From: Solibacillus isronensis
GTDB taxonomy: Bacteria; Bacillota; Bacilli; Bacillales_A; Planococcaceae
Length of the DNA: 64,000 bases
NCBI RefSeq assembly: GCF_900168685.1
Contig: NZ_FVZN01000010.1
Location: forward strand, 1 to 64,000
Direction: 5' to 3'
Both the position numbers and the translations under genes were made by a program. Under the pieces are notes generated by a model. The model searched no databases. It saw nothing but the letters and a program-made list of their open reading frames with translations, and was not told the origin of the DNA. Shown here piece by piece: positions 8,719-18,205 of this stretch (position 1 is the first letter of the stretch; each line of letters begins with the position of its first letter).

Positions 8719-10362
8719 TTACTCCATTGAAACGTTATGCAATTTATCAGAGCCTGTTGGGTGTGGCAAGAACCCATTTACACCTGCTTTTGCTGCAAGT
8801 AATGGTGTAGAGTGTGCAAGCGGAACCCATGGAGCATCGTCATGAATGATTTCCTGTGCTTTTTTGTATAATTCATTACGCACATTTTCATCTGTTTCAG
8901 ACTGTGCCTGAATTAATAAACTATGAACTTCTTCATTAGTATAGTACGCATAGTTGTTTGAAAGGATATTGTCTTTGTCTAATAATGTGTAGATGAAGTT
9001 GTCTGCATCTCCATTATCACCAGTCCAGCCAAGCATGAATGCATCGGCTTCACCGTTTTTCGCTTTTTCCAAATATGTTGCCCATTCAAATGTTACGATT
9101 TTCGATGGAATCCCAACATCTTCTAAGTTCTTTTGAATAACTTCCGCCACTTTCGCTCCGTCCGGCATATATGGACGAGGTACCGGCATTGCCCATAACT
9201 CAATTTCTTTTCCGTCATAACCAGCTTCAGCTAATAAAGATTTCGCTTTTTCCGGATCATACGGATATGGAGAAATTGCATCGTTGTAACCGCTAATTGA
9301 TGGTGGCATCGGGTTTGCCGCCACTTCTGCACGTCCTTCAAAGAACGCATCAACAATCGCTTGTTTATCGATTGCATAGTTTACTGCTTGACGTACCAAT
9401 TTGTTATCAAACGGTGCACGTGTATTCGTTAAACCTAAATAGCCAATGTTCATCGATGGACGTTCAATCAGTTGTAAAGTAGAATCCCCTTCAACTGTTT
9501 TACCGTCTGATGGGTTAATACCATCAGCTAGATCGATATTGCCTGCCATTAATTCATTTAAGCGAGCAGAGTTATCCGGAATTGAACGGAAGATAACTTT
9601 ATCTAATTTCGGGAAACCTTCTTGCCAGTAATCTTCAAACTTCTCAATCGTAATTGAGTCATTACGTTTCCATTCTGTAAATTTAAATGGACCTGTACCT
9701 ACAGGGTTATCGCCGAATTTATCGCCTGCTGCTTCAAATGCAGTTGGTGAACCAATTCCGAACGGGCTCATTGCTAAGTTTTTAAGGAATGGTGCCTGTG
9801 GACGAGAAAGTGTGAATACAACTGTGTAGTCTCCTTCTGCCGTTACATCTTTAATAATATCTTCGCCCTCTGCTTTAAACATAGAGTTGAAATAGTAGAA
9901 ATCTTCCTCTTTTCCACCTTTCCAGCGATTGATATTTTTAATAACCGCTTCTGCATTGAAGTCTGTGCCGTCATGGAATTTTACACCTTCTTGAAGCTGG
10001 AATGTGTAAGTTAAACCGTCTTCACTTACTTCCCATTCTTTTGCTAGTCCAGGGTTGATCGTTGTATCTTGCTCCCCGAAGTTTAGTAATGTTTCAAATA
10101 GGTTTTGTGTTACTTTGAATGATTCGCCATCTGTTACGATACCTGGATCAAGTGAAACTGAATCTGCTCCACGACCAAATACTAAAACTTGAGGTGTTGA
10201 AGAACTTGAATCGTCTGTCGTACTGCTGTCTGTATTTGTACTTGAATCGTTGCCTGATTCTGATGATGATGTTTCTGCATCGTCAGCACCACAAGCAGCT
10301 AAAAATAATGACATTATTAATAGCATCATAAGACTTACTAAATACAATTTACCTTTCCTCAA
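8719..10362 (-). CDS. appA: Oligopeptide ABC transporter substrate-binding lipoprotein
   Basis: A 547-residue extracytoplasmic peptide-binding protein (SBP_bac_5 family). It has a lipoprotein signal peptide ending in lipobox LAAC (C24), a long Ser/Thr/Asp linker (about residues 27-57), then the mature fold with DPGIVTDGESFKVTQNLFETL and NPVGTGPFKF motifs. The start is TTG at 10360-10362, preceded by TAGGGGG at 8 bases. It sits between the appF side, now interrupted by an IS3-family element, and appB. Only 34 bp separate the start codon from the IS end, so expression may depend on readthrough from the IS side. The name follows the D-F-A-B-C gene order of the B. subtilis app operon. Confidence 0.85.
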   Translation of the reverse strand: MRKGKLYLVSLMMLLIMSLFLAACGADDAETSSSESGNDSSTNTDSSTTDDSSSSTPQVLVFGRGADSVSLDPGIVTDGESFKVTQNLFETLLNFGEQDTTINPGLAKEWEVSEDGLTYTFQLQEGVKFHDGTDFNAEAVIKNINRWKGGKEEDFYYFNSMFKAEGEDIIKDVTAEGDYTVVFTLSRPQAPFLKNLAMSPFGIGSPTAFEAAGDKFGDNPVGTGPFKFTEWKRNDSITIEKFEDYWQEGFPKLDKVIFRSIPDNSARLNELMAGNIDLADGINPSDGKTVEGDSTLQLIERPSMNIGYLGLTNTRAPFDNKLVRQAVNYAIDKQAIVDAFFEGRAEVAANPMPPSISGYNDAISPYPYDPEKAKSLLAEAGYDGKEIELWAMPVPRPYMPDGAKVAEVIQKNLEDVGIPSKIVTFEWATYLEKAKNGEADAFMLGWTGDNGDADNFIYTLLDKDNILSNNYAYYTNEEVHSLLIQAQSETDENVRNELYKKAQEIIHDDAPWVPLAHSTPLLAAKAGVNGFLPHPTGSDKLHNVSME

Positions 10363-10428
10363 TAAAAAAACCCCCTAGACTTTTTAATCTATAAAGTGTA
10401 CCCTTTGTAAAGGACATTTTGAAAAAGC

Positions 10429-11283
10429 CTAGGCAACTTGTTGAAGCTGCTGTCTGTATTTTACAGGCGGCAGTTTTTTTAAATTCCACTGGCCTCGATA
10501 ATAATTGTAATACGTCATATAACTCTTTATCTCTCGTTTTACTTCTTCTAACGTCTCACACTCTTTTAGATTGGCTTCATCTTTAAAATGCCCGAAGAAT
10601 GATTCCTGGGGCGCATTATCCCAACAGTTCCCACGCCGTGACATGGACTGACCTAAGCCCAATCGCTTCACCAATGCTTGATAGATCGGGCTTGTATAAT
10701 GAAAGCCCTGATCCGAATGGATAAAGGCATCTTTCACTAAATGCTTGTGTTTTTTCAATTTCTTTAATGTATCGAGGGCGATATCCAACGATAAGGAATT
10801 TGATACTTCATACGCTAAAATTTCGTTCGTTTCAGCGTCTTTAATCGTGGATAAATAAGCGCGTTTTCCGTTTCGATACGTCAAATACGTGATATCTGTT
10901 AATAACACTTTTCCTACTACACCTTGTTTGAAATTCCGTTTTAAGTCGTTTGGGCATGTACGGTGTTCTTTCGTTGCTTTTACCATACGTCGATAAGGAT
11001 TCGCTTTTCGAATGGGACAAACAATATCATACTTTTTCATAATGCGACGAATTCGTTTTAGGTTGTAGGTGATACTATATTGATTTTGAAGTGTCATTTT
11101 GATTTGGCGCGCTCCCTTTTTGCGTCCTCGGAAATGATAGGCCTTTAAAATGATTTCTTTCACTACTTCATCTGCCGCATCTTGGGTTGCCCGGTTTTGG
11201 GCGGATTGTTCATCAAAATAATTGTAATAACCCGAACGGGAAACACCCATCATTTCACATAAGTAGCTCACCATGCGCTTCAA
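10429..11283 (-). CDS. IS3-family transposase OrfB (catalytic part)
   Basis: An integrase-core transposase with DDE residues D130 (LLTDITYL), D191 (IHSDQGFHY) and E227 (DNAPQESFFGHFK), preceded by an HTH_21-like region (KGARQIKMTLQ). The coordinates give the part from the first ATG, 284 residues. The reading frame is open further upstream and joins orfA at 11385 without a stop, so the functional protein is probably the OrfAB fusion made by -1 frameshifting. All three catalytic residues are present. Confidence 0.92.
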   Translation of the reverse strand: MKRMVSYLCEMMGVSRSGYYNYFDEQSAQNRATQDAADEVVKEIILKAYHFRGRKKGARQIKMTLQNQYSITYNLKRIRRIMKKYDIVCPIRKANPYRRMVKATKEHRTCPNDLKRNFKQGVVGKVLLTDITYLTYRNGKRAYLSTIKDAETNEILAYEVSNSLSLDIALDTLKKLKKHKHLVKDAFIHSDQGFHYTSPIYQALVKRLGLGQSMSRRGNCWDNAPQESFFGHFKDEANLKECETLEEVKREIKSYMTYYNYYRGQWNLKKLPPVKYRQQLQQVA

Positions 11284-11321
11284 TTTATACTTTTCGATGG
11301 CTCCTTGAATTAATTCAAATT

Positions 11322-11759
11322 TTATTTTCGCTTCAATTGTGATTTCTTCTTCAACATCTGCCTTTCGAGTAGATCCAGCTTTTTTAGTAGTTCATTCTCT
11401 GCCTCAAGTAATCGCGTTTTCGCTTCTAAACGTGCATATTTTTCTTCAAGGCTTAATTCACGTTCAAGTTGGCGTCCCGAATTCGTTTTACGTGTATCCT
11501 GTAAACCATTTATTCCGGCTTTTCGGTAAGCTGCTTGCCAGCGTTTTGCGGAAGAACGAACACGCTCCAAACCGATTAATTCAACGTCCAATCCCGCTTC
11601 TTCAAAAATGGCTCTTGGTAATTTCCCCTTTTCATTTTCTGCAATAAAATGACGCTTAAATTCATCTGTATAGGTAATGGCCTTGTCACTGACGGCCTGT
11701 ACATTCGGATTACATTTTAATTGTGCTTGTTGTTTCTCTGTGAAGTAGATTTTTGTCAT
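11322..11759 (-). CDS. IS3-family OrfA (DNA-binding part)
   Basis: A 145-residue protein with an N-terminal helix-turn-helix region, a second basic helical region (ERVRSSAKRWQAAYRKAGINGL) and a C-terminal leucine-zipper-like stretch (about residues 100-135). It is the DNA-binding, multimerizing part of the transposase and, when made alone, usually regulates transposition. The ATG at 11757-11759 follows a GGAGCGGAA-type site. It ends in the zone overlapped by the orfB frame. Confidence 0.9.
   Translation of the reverse strand: MTKIYFTEKQQAQLKCNPNVQAVSDKAITYTDEFKRHFIAENEKGKLPRAIFEEAGLDVELIGLERVRSSAKRWQAAYRKAGINGLQDTRKTNSGRQLERELSLEEKYARLEAKTRLLEAENELLKKLDLLERQMLKKKSQLKRK
11379..11385 (-). other. 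A6G slippery heptamer for -1 frameshift
   Basis: On the minus strand the orfA codons CTA AAA AAG contain A-AAA-AAG, the commonest -1 slippery sequence of IS3 elements. Slipping back one base enters a frame that stays open from here through the orfB start to 10429. I checked the frame arithmetic: orfA codon ends and orfB codon ends differ by one base at this site. Confidence 0.85.
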
Positions 11760-11860
11760 TCAATTCCGCTCCAGTATCTTTTTTCTTATTATAAATAAAA
11801 ATACCCTACAAGATAGGCTTTTTTCAAAGTGTCTATCTTATAGGGTACATTTTACTATTA

Positions 11861-12838
11861 TCATTGTGGCGTTTCATATAAATGACACGCAACAGAATGA
11901 CCTGGTTTAACTTGCTGGAGCATCGGAATTACTTGTTTGCACTTATCCATCGCAAAAGGACAGCGTGTATGGAATGTGCATCCTGTCGGCGGGTTTGACG
12001 GGCTCGGTATATCACCTTTCAGCAATAGCTGTTCCCGCTCAAACTGCGGATCCGGAATTGGTACAGCCGATAAAAGTGCTTGTGTATAAGGATGTAATGG
12101 CTCATGATATAGCGATTCGCTTTCCGCAATTTCGACTAGCCTGCCTAAGTACATCACGCCTACCCGGTCACTAATATGTCGCACAACCCCTAAATCATGG
12201 GCAATGAATATATATGTCAGTTTCAAATCTTCCTGCAATCGCTGCATTAAATTTAAAACTTGTGCTTGAATCGATACGTCCAGGGCAGATACCGGTTCAT
12301 CTGCAATAATCAGTTTCGGATTTGTCATTAAGGCTCTGGCGATACCGATACGCTGTCTTTGTCCGCCGCTAAACTGGTGAGGATAGCGCTTTGCATGATA
12401 GGAGCTTAAACCGACGATTTCCAAGTATTCATGGACTTTCTTTTTGCGTTCCTTCGCATTCCCAATCCCGTGGACAATTAACGGTTCCTCTAAAATTTTT
12501 TCAACCGTATGTCTTGGATTTAATGAAGCATATGGATCCTGAAACACCATTTGAATCTCTCTTCGAACTTTTCGCATTTGTTCGCTGTTTAACTTTGTGA
12601 GCTCTACGCCATCAAATGTCACCTGGCCGTCTGTCGGTTCATGTAAACGCATAATTGCTCGGCCCGTAGTAGATTTCCCGCAACCGGATTCACCAACAAT
12701 GCCTAATGTTTCCCCTTCAAAAAGCTCAAATGATACGTCATCGACAGCCTTCACATCACCGACATGACGTGCAAACATTCCATGCCGGATCGGGAAATAC
12801 TTTTTTAGATTGTCAACTTTCAGCAGCACTTTCGACAT
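11861..12838 (-). CDS. appF: Oligopeptide ABC transporter ATPase, AppF/OppF type
   Basis: A 325-residue ATP-binding subunit with Walker [10 protein letters not shown], signature FSGGQRQR, Walker [13 protein letters not shown] and H-loop IAHD. The C-terminal oligopeptide/dipeptide extension has cysteines in [15 protein letters not shown], a motif that in some related transporters binds an Fe-S cluster. The start chosen is ATG at 12836-12838 (MSKVLL) after GGGGGAG; it overlaps the appD end by 26 bp. The stop codon lies 11 bp from the IS3 element, which now separates it from appA. Confidence 0.9.
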   Translation of the reverse strand: MSKVLLKVDNLKKYFPIRHGMFARHVGDVKAVDDVSFELFEGETLGIVGESGCGKSTTGRAIMRLHEPTDGQVTFDGVELTKLNSEQMRKVRREIQMVFQDPYASLNPRHTVEKILEEPLIVHGIGNAKERKKKVHEYLEIVGLSSYHAKRYPHQFSGGQRQRIGIARALMTNPKLIIADEPVSALDVSIQAQVLNLMQRLQEDLKLTYIFIAHDLGVVRHISDRVGVMYLGRLVEIAESESLYHEPLHPYTQALLSAVPIPDPQFEREQLLLKGDIPSPSNPPTGCTFHTRCPFAMDKCKQVIPMLQQVKPGHSVACHLYETPQ

Positions 12839-13832
12839 GTGTAACTCCCCCTTCTTCCATATCCAATAAGAAGCATCTTGCTTTATGTGTACCGGAGGAT
12901 TCATATAGCGGAGGATTATTTGTTAAACAACGATCGAATGCATATTCACAACGTGCTGCAAAACGGCAGCCTTCCAAAATGGATCCTGGTTTTGGAACAT
13001 TCCCAGGAATTGAATAAAGCGTATCTTTTTTATAACGCATATCCGGTACTGACTGGATAAGGCCTTTCGTATAAGGATGCTGCGGGTTTCTAAATATTTC
13101 ATTAACCGGAGCTTCTTCAACGATTTGCCCTGCGTACATAACAATGACGCGCTCACAAGTTTCCGCAACTACACCTAAATCATGTGTAATGAGTAAAACA
13201 GCAGTGTTCAACCGTTCATTTAAATCCCTCATTAACTTTAAAATTTGGGCTTGGATTGTTACATCAAGGGCTGTTGTCGGTTCATCGGCAATAAGCACTT
13301 TCGGATTACATACAAGAGCCATCGCAATCATTACACGTTGCCGCATTCCTCCCGACAGCTGATGTGGATAGTCTTTAAGCAACTGTTCCGCGCGCGGCAA
13401 ACCGACCAGCTTCATGATTTCTACCGCCCGGGCACTCGCTTCTTTTTTCGACCATTTCGGATGGTGGATTCGAATCGCTTCGATCAGTTGATTCCCAATT
13501 GTAAACAACGGATTCAGCGAAGTCATTGGCTCCTGGAAAATCATCGCAATCTCATTTCCTCGGATTTTGCGCATTTGCTTATCTGAAAGCTTCGAAATAT
13601 CTTGCCCTTTCAATAAAATTTCTCCATTTGTTATTTTTCCGGGAGGACTCGGTACAAGCCCCATAATAGAGAGGGAAGTAACACTTTTACCACAGCCGGA
13701 CTCCCCTACGATGGCGAGAATTTCCCCTTCATGAATTGAAAAGCTTATTCGATCGACAGCTGCAACCTTTCCACTGTCTGAAAAAAATGTCGTTTCTAAC
13801 TCTCTCACTTCAAGCACAGCTTTTCGACTCAT
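12813..13832 (-). CDS. appD: Oligopeptide ABC transporter ATPase, AppD/OppD type
   Basis: A 339-residue ATP-binding subunit pairing with AppF. Walker A is [10 protein letters not shown]-loop MIFQEPMTSLNP, signature LSGGMRQR, Walker B VLIADEPTTALD and H-loop ITHD. A C-terminal cysteine cluster (GCRFAARCEYAFDRC) is present as in AppF. The ATG follows GGGGTGG. It is the first gene of the operon D-F-A-B-C. About 110 bp upstream lies the ygaD terminator, so the operon should have its own promoter in 13833-13940, though none stood out clearly. Confidence 0.9.
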   Translation of the reverse strand: MSRKAVLEVRELETTFFSDSGKVAAVDRISFSIHEGEILAIVGESGCGKSVTSLSIMGLVPSPPGKITNGEILLKGQDISKLSDKQMRKIRGNEIAMIFQEPMTSLNPLFTIGNQLIEAIRIHHPKWSKKEASARAVEIMKLVGLPRAEQLLKDYPHQLSGGMRQRVMIAMALVCNPKVLIADEPTTALDVTIQAQILKLMRDLNERLNTAVLLITHDLGVVAETCERVIVMYAGQIVEEAPVNEIFRNPQHPYTKGLIQSVPDMRYKKDTLYSIPGNVPKPGSILEGCRFAARCEYAFDRCLTNNPPLYESSGTHKARCFLLDMEEGGVTHVESAAES

Positions 13833-13937
13833 TTAACCACCCCAATTTTCTGAAGATTAAAAGTATTTGAAAATATGATATTATAACATCTACTAATTTA
13901 CAACATTATCGTAAAAAAATGTAATTTTAAATATACA

Positions 13938-13979
13938 TAAAAAAAGTGACCATGTTGATTTATTTCAACATAGTCACTT
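13938..13979 (-). terminator. Terminator after ygaD
   Basis: AAGTGACTATGTTGA / TCAACATGGTCACTT (13944-13958 with 13965-13979, one mismatch) forms a 15-bp stem, followed on the minus strand by T6. It begins 5 bases after the ygaD stop codon. Confidence 0.8.
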
Positions 13980-13983
13980 AAAT

Positions 13984-15729
13984 TTAATCTAATTTTTGTA
14001 CTTGGAATAAGTTATAATATGCTCCTTGTTGCTCCATTAGTCGTTGATGTGTGCCGGATTCTACAACTTCTCCATGTTCGATAACGAAAATGTTATCAGC
14101 ATGAGTAATTGTAGACAGGCGGTGAGCAATAATGATCGTCGTCCGTTCATGTGCTAAACGGTCGAGCGAGTCTTGAATTAGTGCTTCACTTTCCAGGTCG
14201 AGTGCAGAAGTCGCCTCATCCAATACTAGAATTGGCGGATTTTTTAGAAATACTCGTGCAATTGCTACACGCTGCTTCTGCCCGCCTGAAAGTTTAACAC
14301 CACGTTCTCCTACTTTCGTGTCATAGCCTTCCGGTAGACCCATAATAAAGTCATGGGCATTCGCCGCTTTGGCAGCAGCAACGATTTCCTCATCTGTCGC
14401 ATGCGGATTTCCCATTAAAATATTCTGTTTCACTGAATCACTAAACAAAATATTATCCTGCAATACTATCCCTATTTGTGAGCGTAATGATTCAATCGTT
14501 ACATCTTTAACGTTTTGATCATCTATTTTTACCGCTCCCTCCGTTACATCATAGAAGCGCGGGATTAAGCTGACGATTGTCGATTTCCCCCCGCCGCTCA
14601 TACCTACGAAAGCAACAGTTTGTCCAGGTTCAATTGTGAAGTCCACTTCATTTAAAATTGTGTTGCCACCTTTATCATACTTGAATGTAACTCGATCAAA
14701 TTGAAGCTTCCCTTTTGCTGCGGGTAACACCATCGCGTTAGCCTTATTTTGAACTTCATATTTCTCATCCATCAGTTCAAACATGCGGTCCATTGAGGCA
14801 ATTGACTGAGTCAATGTTGTCGACGAGCTCACTAATCGGCGAAGCGGTCCATACAGGCGTTCAATATAAGCATAGAATGCAACAAGTACACCGATAGATA
14901 AATCCCCTTGTAAATATTGATAACCTGCATAACCAATCACGATCAGCGGCGCCATATCCGTAATGGTATTAACGACAGCAAAAGATTTGGCATTCCAGCG
15001 TGAATGGTCCAGCGCTTTATTAAGAAACTCTCCATTCGTTTCATCGAAAATCTTCTGCTCGTGCTTTTCCAATGTAAAACTTTTAATGATGCTCATACCG
15101 GCTACACGCTCATGTAAATAACTTTGAACGCCTGCCAAAGCCTGTGACCGTTCCTTCGTTAAGCTGCGAAGTCTTCCGAAGAAATACTTTACACTAAATG
15201 CATAAAACGGCAGTGCAATAAGCGATACAAGTGTCAACTTAACATCCATTGCAAACATAACACCGATTACGATTAAAATCGTCGCTAAATCGAGCCATAA
15301 GTTCATCAATCCGGTCATAACAAAGTTTTTTGTTTGCTCAACATCATTGATGACTCGTGAAATTACTTCTCCGGCCCGCGTATTCGCATAATACTTTAAG
15401 CTTAACTTTTGTAAGTGGCCATACAATTCTTTACGTATATCAAACAAAATATTGTTACTCAAGTTTTGCGCAAAGTATTGGCGGTAATATTCAATTGGTG
15501 GTCGAATAACAAAAAACAATACGAGTGCAATTCCGATCCAAGTAAATAATTGGCTTGTTTTTTCTTCTGTAGACATACCATCATTTAATAATATATCATC
15601 GATAATTATTTGCAGGAGCCATGGTAAAAATAACGGAATCGCAAATTTAAGTATGCCGATTACGATTGTTAAGAATAAAAGCAGTTTATACGGCTTGACG
15701 AACCGCATATAACGTTTAATACTATCCAA
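13984..15729 (-). CDS. ygaD: ABC exporter half-transporter YgaD (MsbA/BmrA-like)
   Basis: A half-transporter of about 581 residues with an N-terminal six-helix exporter domain (about 1-310) fused to an ATPase. Motifs: Walker [11 protein letters not shown]-loop VLQDN, signature LSGGQKQR, Walker [14 protein letters not shown]-loop IIAHRLST. It would act as a homodimer or heterodimer exporting lipids or drugs; the substrate is unknown. The start is uncertain: TTG at 15727-15729 gives the N-terminus [13 protein letters not shown] that fits YgaD homologues, while a GTG at 15739-15741 lies only 2 bases from GAGGGGA. In B. subtilis ygaD follows ygaE directly; here the app operon lies between them. 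Confidence 0.85.
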   Translation of the reverse strand: MDSIKRYMRFVKPYKLLLFLTIVIGILKFAIPLFLPWLLQIIIDDILLNDGMSTEEKTSQLFTWIGIALVLFFVIRPPIEYYRQYFAQNLSNNILFDIRKELYGHLQKLSLKYYANTRAGEVISRVINDVEQTKNFVMTGLMNLWLDLATILIVIGVMFAMDVKLTLVSLIALPFYAFSVKYFFGRLRSLTKERSQALAGVQSYLHERVAGMSIIKSFTLEKHEQKIFDETNGEFLNKALDHSRWNAKSFAVVNTITDMAPLIVIGYAGYQYLQGDLSIGVLVAFYAYIERLYGPLRRLVSSSTTLTQSIASMDRMFELMDEKYEVQNKANAMVLPAAKGKLQFDRVTFKYDKGGNTILNEVDFTIEPGQTVAFVGMSGGGKSTIVSLIPRFYDVTEGAVKIDDQNVKDVTIESLRSQIGIVLQDNILFSDSVKQNILMGNPHATDEEIVAAAKAANAHDFIMGLPEGYDTKVGERGVKLSGGQKQRVAIARVFLKNPPILVLDEATSALDLESEALIQDSLDRLAHERTTIIIAHRLSTITHADNIFVIEHGEVVESGTHQRLMEQQGAYYNLFQVQKLD

Positions 15730-15821
15730 TGCAAAAAACACTTCCCCTCAGAAATTTTGCAACAGCAATTATCATAACATAATTCCCCATTAAACATTTA
15801 CACATGTACTTTACCCAAAAG

Positions 15822-15855
15822 AAAAACACAAGCAACCTAAAAAAGTTACTTGTGT
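15822..15855 (-). terminator. Terminator after ygaC
   Basis: On the minus strand ACACAAGTAAC pairs with GTTGCTTGTGT (15845-15855, 15826-15836), followed by TTTTC. It is 5 bases past the ygaC stop codon. Confidence 0.75.
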
Positions 15856-15860
15856 CTCCT

Positions 15861-16409
15861 CTACTCTTTATTTGCTTCAATTTCACTTAATAAAATATAC
15901 CGATTTGTCCACGACTCTATGAAGTCCGGAGCGAATGGTCCACGGCGTTGTTCAATCCAGCTAACCAATGTTTTAACATTCCGCTGTAAAATTTTATCTA
16001 TGACTTCAGGGTAGTTCATTTCCAACCTATGCTGCTCATACTCATCTTCATCCAATAATGCATGACTCATATCAGGAAACACTTTTACATCCAAATCATA
16101 GTCAATATATTTTAAGCAGTTGTTATCAAACACAAACGGAGAACTGATGTTGCAATAGTAATACACCCCGTCATCCCGCAACATACAAATAATATTGAAC
16201 CAATGCTCTGCATGAAAGTAACAAATCGAGGGCTCACGTGTCAGCCAGGTGCGACCATCTGATTCAGTAACAAGTGTTTTTTCATTTGCACCGATAATAA
16301 TATTTTTTGTTGCTTTCAATACCATCGTTTCTTGCCAGACACGGTGGATATTACCATTGTGCTTATAACTATGTATTTGGATTTTTTCTCCTTCAACCGG
16401 TAATGCCAT
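15861..16409 (-). CDS. ygaC: YgaC/Ntdp-type nucleoside tri- and diphosphatase (DUF402)
   Basis: A protein of about 182 residues matching the DUF402 family. The S. aureus relative Ntdp hydrolyses nucleoside tri- and diphosphates. Conserved stretches [10 protein letters not shown] near the N-terminus, [10 protein letters not shown] and [13 protein letters not shown] in the middle are family signatures; the acidic residues of the last one bind metal in characterized members. Two adjacent ATGs (16407-16409 and 16410-16412) follow AAAGGTGG; the second was chosen for spacing. Monocistronic, with its own terminator. Function is transferred from the family. Confidence 0.88.
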   Translation of the reverse strand: MALPVEGEKIQIHSYKHNGNIHRVWQETMVLKATKNIIIGANEKTLVTESDGRTWLTREPSICYFHAEHWFNIICMLRDDGVYYYCNISSPFVFDNNCLKYIDYDLDVKVFPDMSHALLDEDEYEQHRLEMNYPEVIDKILQRNVKTLVSWIEQRRGPFAPDFIESWTNRYILLSEIEANKE

Positions 16410-16618
16410 CATAAAGCCCACCTTTTCGTCTTAGCTAAAAATTCTAGCAGTCTTTATTGTATTATAACAATGCTTTGGCAAAACTTGTAGTTCGAATGCA
16501 ATTATTTTCAATTTTGCGTGAAAATTATTGCGAATCCTTAATAGTTGCACATATTAAAACAAAGTATCAATAAGTTTAGCTTCTTTCTATGATTTCCCCG
16601 CTAATCCTTTTTAAAACA

Positions 16619-16660
16619 AAAAAGATGCTCTGAAAGTTTGCACTTTCAGAACATCTTTCT
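16619..16660 (-). terminator. Terminator after sspE
   Basis: AAAGATG(C)TCTGAAAG pairs with CTTTCAGA(A)CATCTTT over 16621-16658, with A and T runs outside. It starts about 10 bases past the sspE stop codon. Confidence 0.8.
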
Positions 16661-16668
16661 GCACTTCA

Positions 16669-16986
16669 TTAGAAGTTGTTTTTGTTACGCTTCGCGAATT
16701 GTGCGTTACGCTGCTCTTGTTCGCGTTGCTGTTTTTGGTTTTGTTGTTGAACTTCATTGAAGTTTTCGTCTTGACCGAATTCTTCAAGGTTGTTGTTTTG
16801 TCGGTTGTTTTGACTATTATTTTGTTTTTGATTTTGGTTTTGGTTTTGCTGGTTGAACTCGTTGAAGTTTAGTTCTTGACCAAACTCTTCAAAGTTGTTC
16901 TGTTGGTTGTTACGTTGGTTTTGGTTTTGTTGATTATTACGGTTTTGCTGATTATTACGGTTTTGGTTTTGTTCATTGCGACTCAT
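16669..16986 (-). CDS. sspE: Gamma-type small acid-soluble spore protein
   Basis: A 105-residue protein composed mainly of Asn and Gln, with two copies of an EEFGQ(E/D)-(L/E)NFNE motif (about residues 33-44 and 71-82). In gamma-type SASPs such motifs are cut by the germination protease GPR, and the protein is an amino-acid store in the spore core that does not bind DNA. The repeats between them are tandem (NQ/NNQQN units). The ATG follows GGAGGTGACAAAAG. In B. subtilis sspE also lies near ygaC and mutY. It would be transcribed by sigma-G, with the promoter in or before the 46-bp gap after mutY; I could not pick it out. It indicates a spore former. Confidence 0.92.
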   Translation of the reverse strand: MSRNEQNQNRNNQQNRNNQQNQNQRNNQQNNFEEFGQELNFNEFNQQNQNQNQKQNNSQNNRQNNNLEEFGQDENFNEVQQQNQKQQREQEQRNAQFAKRNKNNF

Positions 16987-17032
16987 CTTTTGTCACCTCC
17001 ATGACCTTTATTGTGGTCCGGTGATAAAAGAA

Positions 17033-18091
17033 TTATGCATTGATTTTCCCCCAGATTTTTAACATCGGCACAGGCATTGGTAAATTGGCAATTTGCTCCT
17101 TTGTAAAGAAAGCCGTATTTTCCGGATTTTCATTCACTTCAAGTGCATCAACTAAATAGCTGTCAATATGCCATTTCAAATGAGAAAACACATGTTTAAA
17201 ACTTAAAATTGGTTCTTTAAAATTGGGCTCCAAAGTTACGTTATATTGTTTTTCCAAGTTGGTTAAACTATTTTCATCTGCATGTCGTTCAATCATGATA
17301 AATTGCCACATATTTGCGAGCAGACCATCTGCCGGACGCTTCTCCATTAAATAGCGACCTTCTTTATCACGAATAATATAAACATCATATTCCATATTTT
17401 TTGTTTTCAGCTTTTTGGATTTAACCGGTAAGCTAGATGGGTCGCCTTCATGGAATGCTGTGCAATAATCACGCACTGGACATAATAAGCATTTTGGTGA
17501 AGTCGGTGTACAAATCAACGCACCAAGCTCCATCAGTCCTTGATTAAACGCAGATGTATTTTCAGGGTCAATCAGCTCCGTAACAGCTTGTTCAAAAATT
17601 TTCTTTGTTTTCGGTAAAGCGATATCTGCATCAATATTTAATACACGACTTAGTACACGCATAACATTTCCATCTACAGCATGCTCCGGCTTTCCGTAAG
17701 CAATACTTAATATTGCACCTGCTGTATAAGGTCCAACACCTTTTAGCTTTGAAATGTCGACGCGGTTATCCGGTACTTTTCCGCCGTAAACTTCGACTAC
17801 TTCCCGAACACCTGCTTGTAAATTACGGACACGGGAATAATACCCTAGGCCTTCCCACATTTTAAGCAGCTCTTCTTCCGGTGAATAGGCTAAGCTTTCC
17901 GCTGTCGGGTATTTTTCTATAAAACGGTTGTAGTATGGGATGACTGTATCAACTCTTGTTTGCTGCAGCATTACTTCAGAAACCCATATTTGATACGGTT
18001 CTTTCGTACGACGCCATGGCAAATCTCGTTGTTCTTCCAAAAACCATTGCACTAAAGCCTGGCGAAATTGTTTTGTATATGGATAGTTCAC
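17033..18091 (-). CDS. mutY: A/G-specific adenine DNA glycosylase MutY
   Basis: A 352-residue base-excision enzyme removing adenine mispaired with 8-oxoguanine. Seen: the EVMLQQTRV helix with catalytic Glu, the helix-hairpin-helix LKGVGPYTAGAI with catalytic Asp in VDGNVMRVL, the [4Fe-4S] cysteines in CTPTSPKCLLCPVRDYC, and a C-terminal Nudix-like domain (from about residue 230) that recognises 8-oxoG. The start is GTG at 18089-18091 (MNYPYTKQF) after GGAGGACAAT; the TTG four codons upstream overlaps that ribosome binding site. Divergent from yfhP, as in B. subtilis (yfhQ-yfhP). Confidence 0.95.
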   Translation of the reverse strand: MNYPYTKQFRQALVQWFLEEQRDLPWRRTKEPYQIWVSEVMLQQTRVDTVIPYYNRFIEKYPTAESLAYSPEEELLKMWEGLGYYSRVRNLQAGVREVVEVYGGKVPDNRVDISKLKGVGPYTAGAILSIAYGKPEHAVDGNVMRVLSRVLNIDADIALPKTKKIFEQAVTELIDPENTSAFNQGLMELGALICTPTSPKCLLCPVRDYCTAFHEGDPSSLPVKSKKLKTKNMEYDVYIIRDKEGRYLMEKRPADGLLANMWQFIMIERHADENSLTNLEKQYNVTLEPNFKEPILSFKHVFSHLKWHIDSYLVDALEVNENPENTAFFTKEQIANLPMPVPMLKIWGKINA

Positions 18092-18205
18092 ATTGTCCTC
18101 CAAAAATTCGATTTTATTTCCTTCAAAAAGGGTATATTATAATGTGGATACTATTGCTAAATTTTTCCGTTCTCGAACGGTGTTAAGATCGAGGGGTTGA
18201 TACAT

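Larger units (their letters stand above)
10397..11849 (-). mobile_element. IS3-family insertion sequence, about 1.45 kb, between appF and appA
   Basis: The ends are imperfect inverted repeats of about 35 bp, both starting TGTACCCT and ending TTTGAAAAA(A)GCCTA (from 10397 inward and from 11849 inward). Inside are orfA and orfB in two frames with an A6G slippery heptamer, the standard IS3 organization. No 3-4 bp target duplication is visible (left flank ...TAAAG, right flank TTTTT...). The element points the same way as the app operon. Termini and frames look intact, so it may be active. Confidence 0.93.

Noticed and set aside
10429-11759. Frameshifted transposase as a pseudogene
   Set aside because: The orfA/orfB frame change coincides with an A6G slippery heptamer and all DDE residues are intact, so it is programmed frameshifting.
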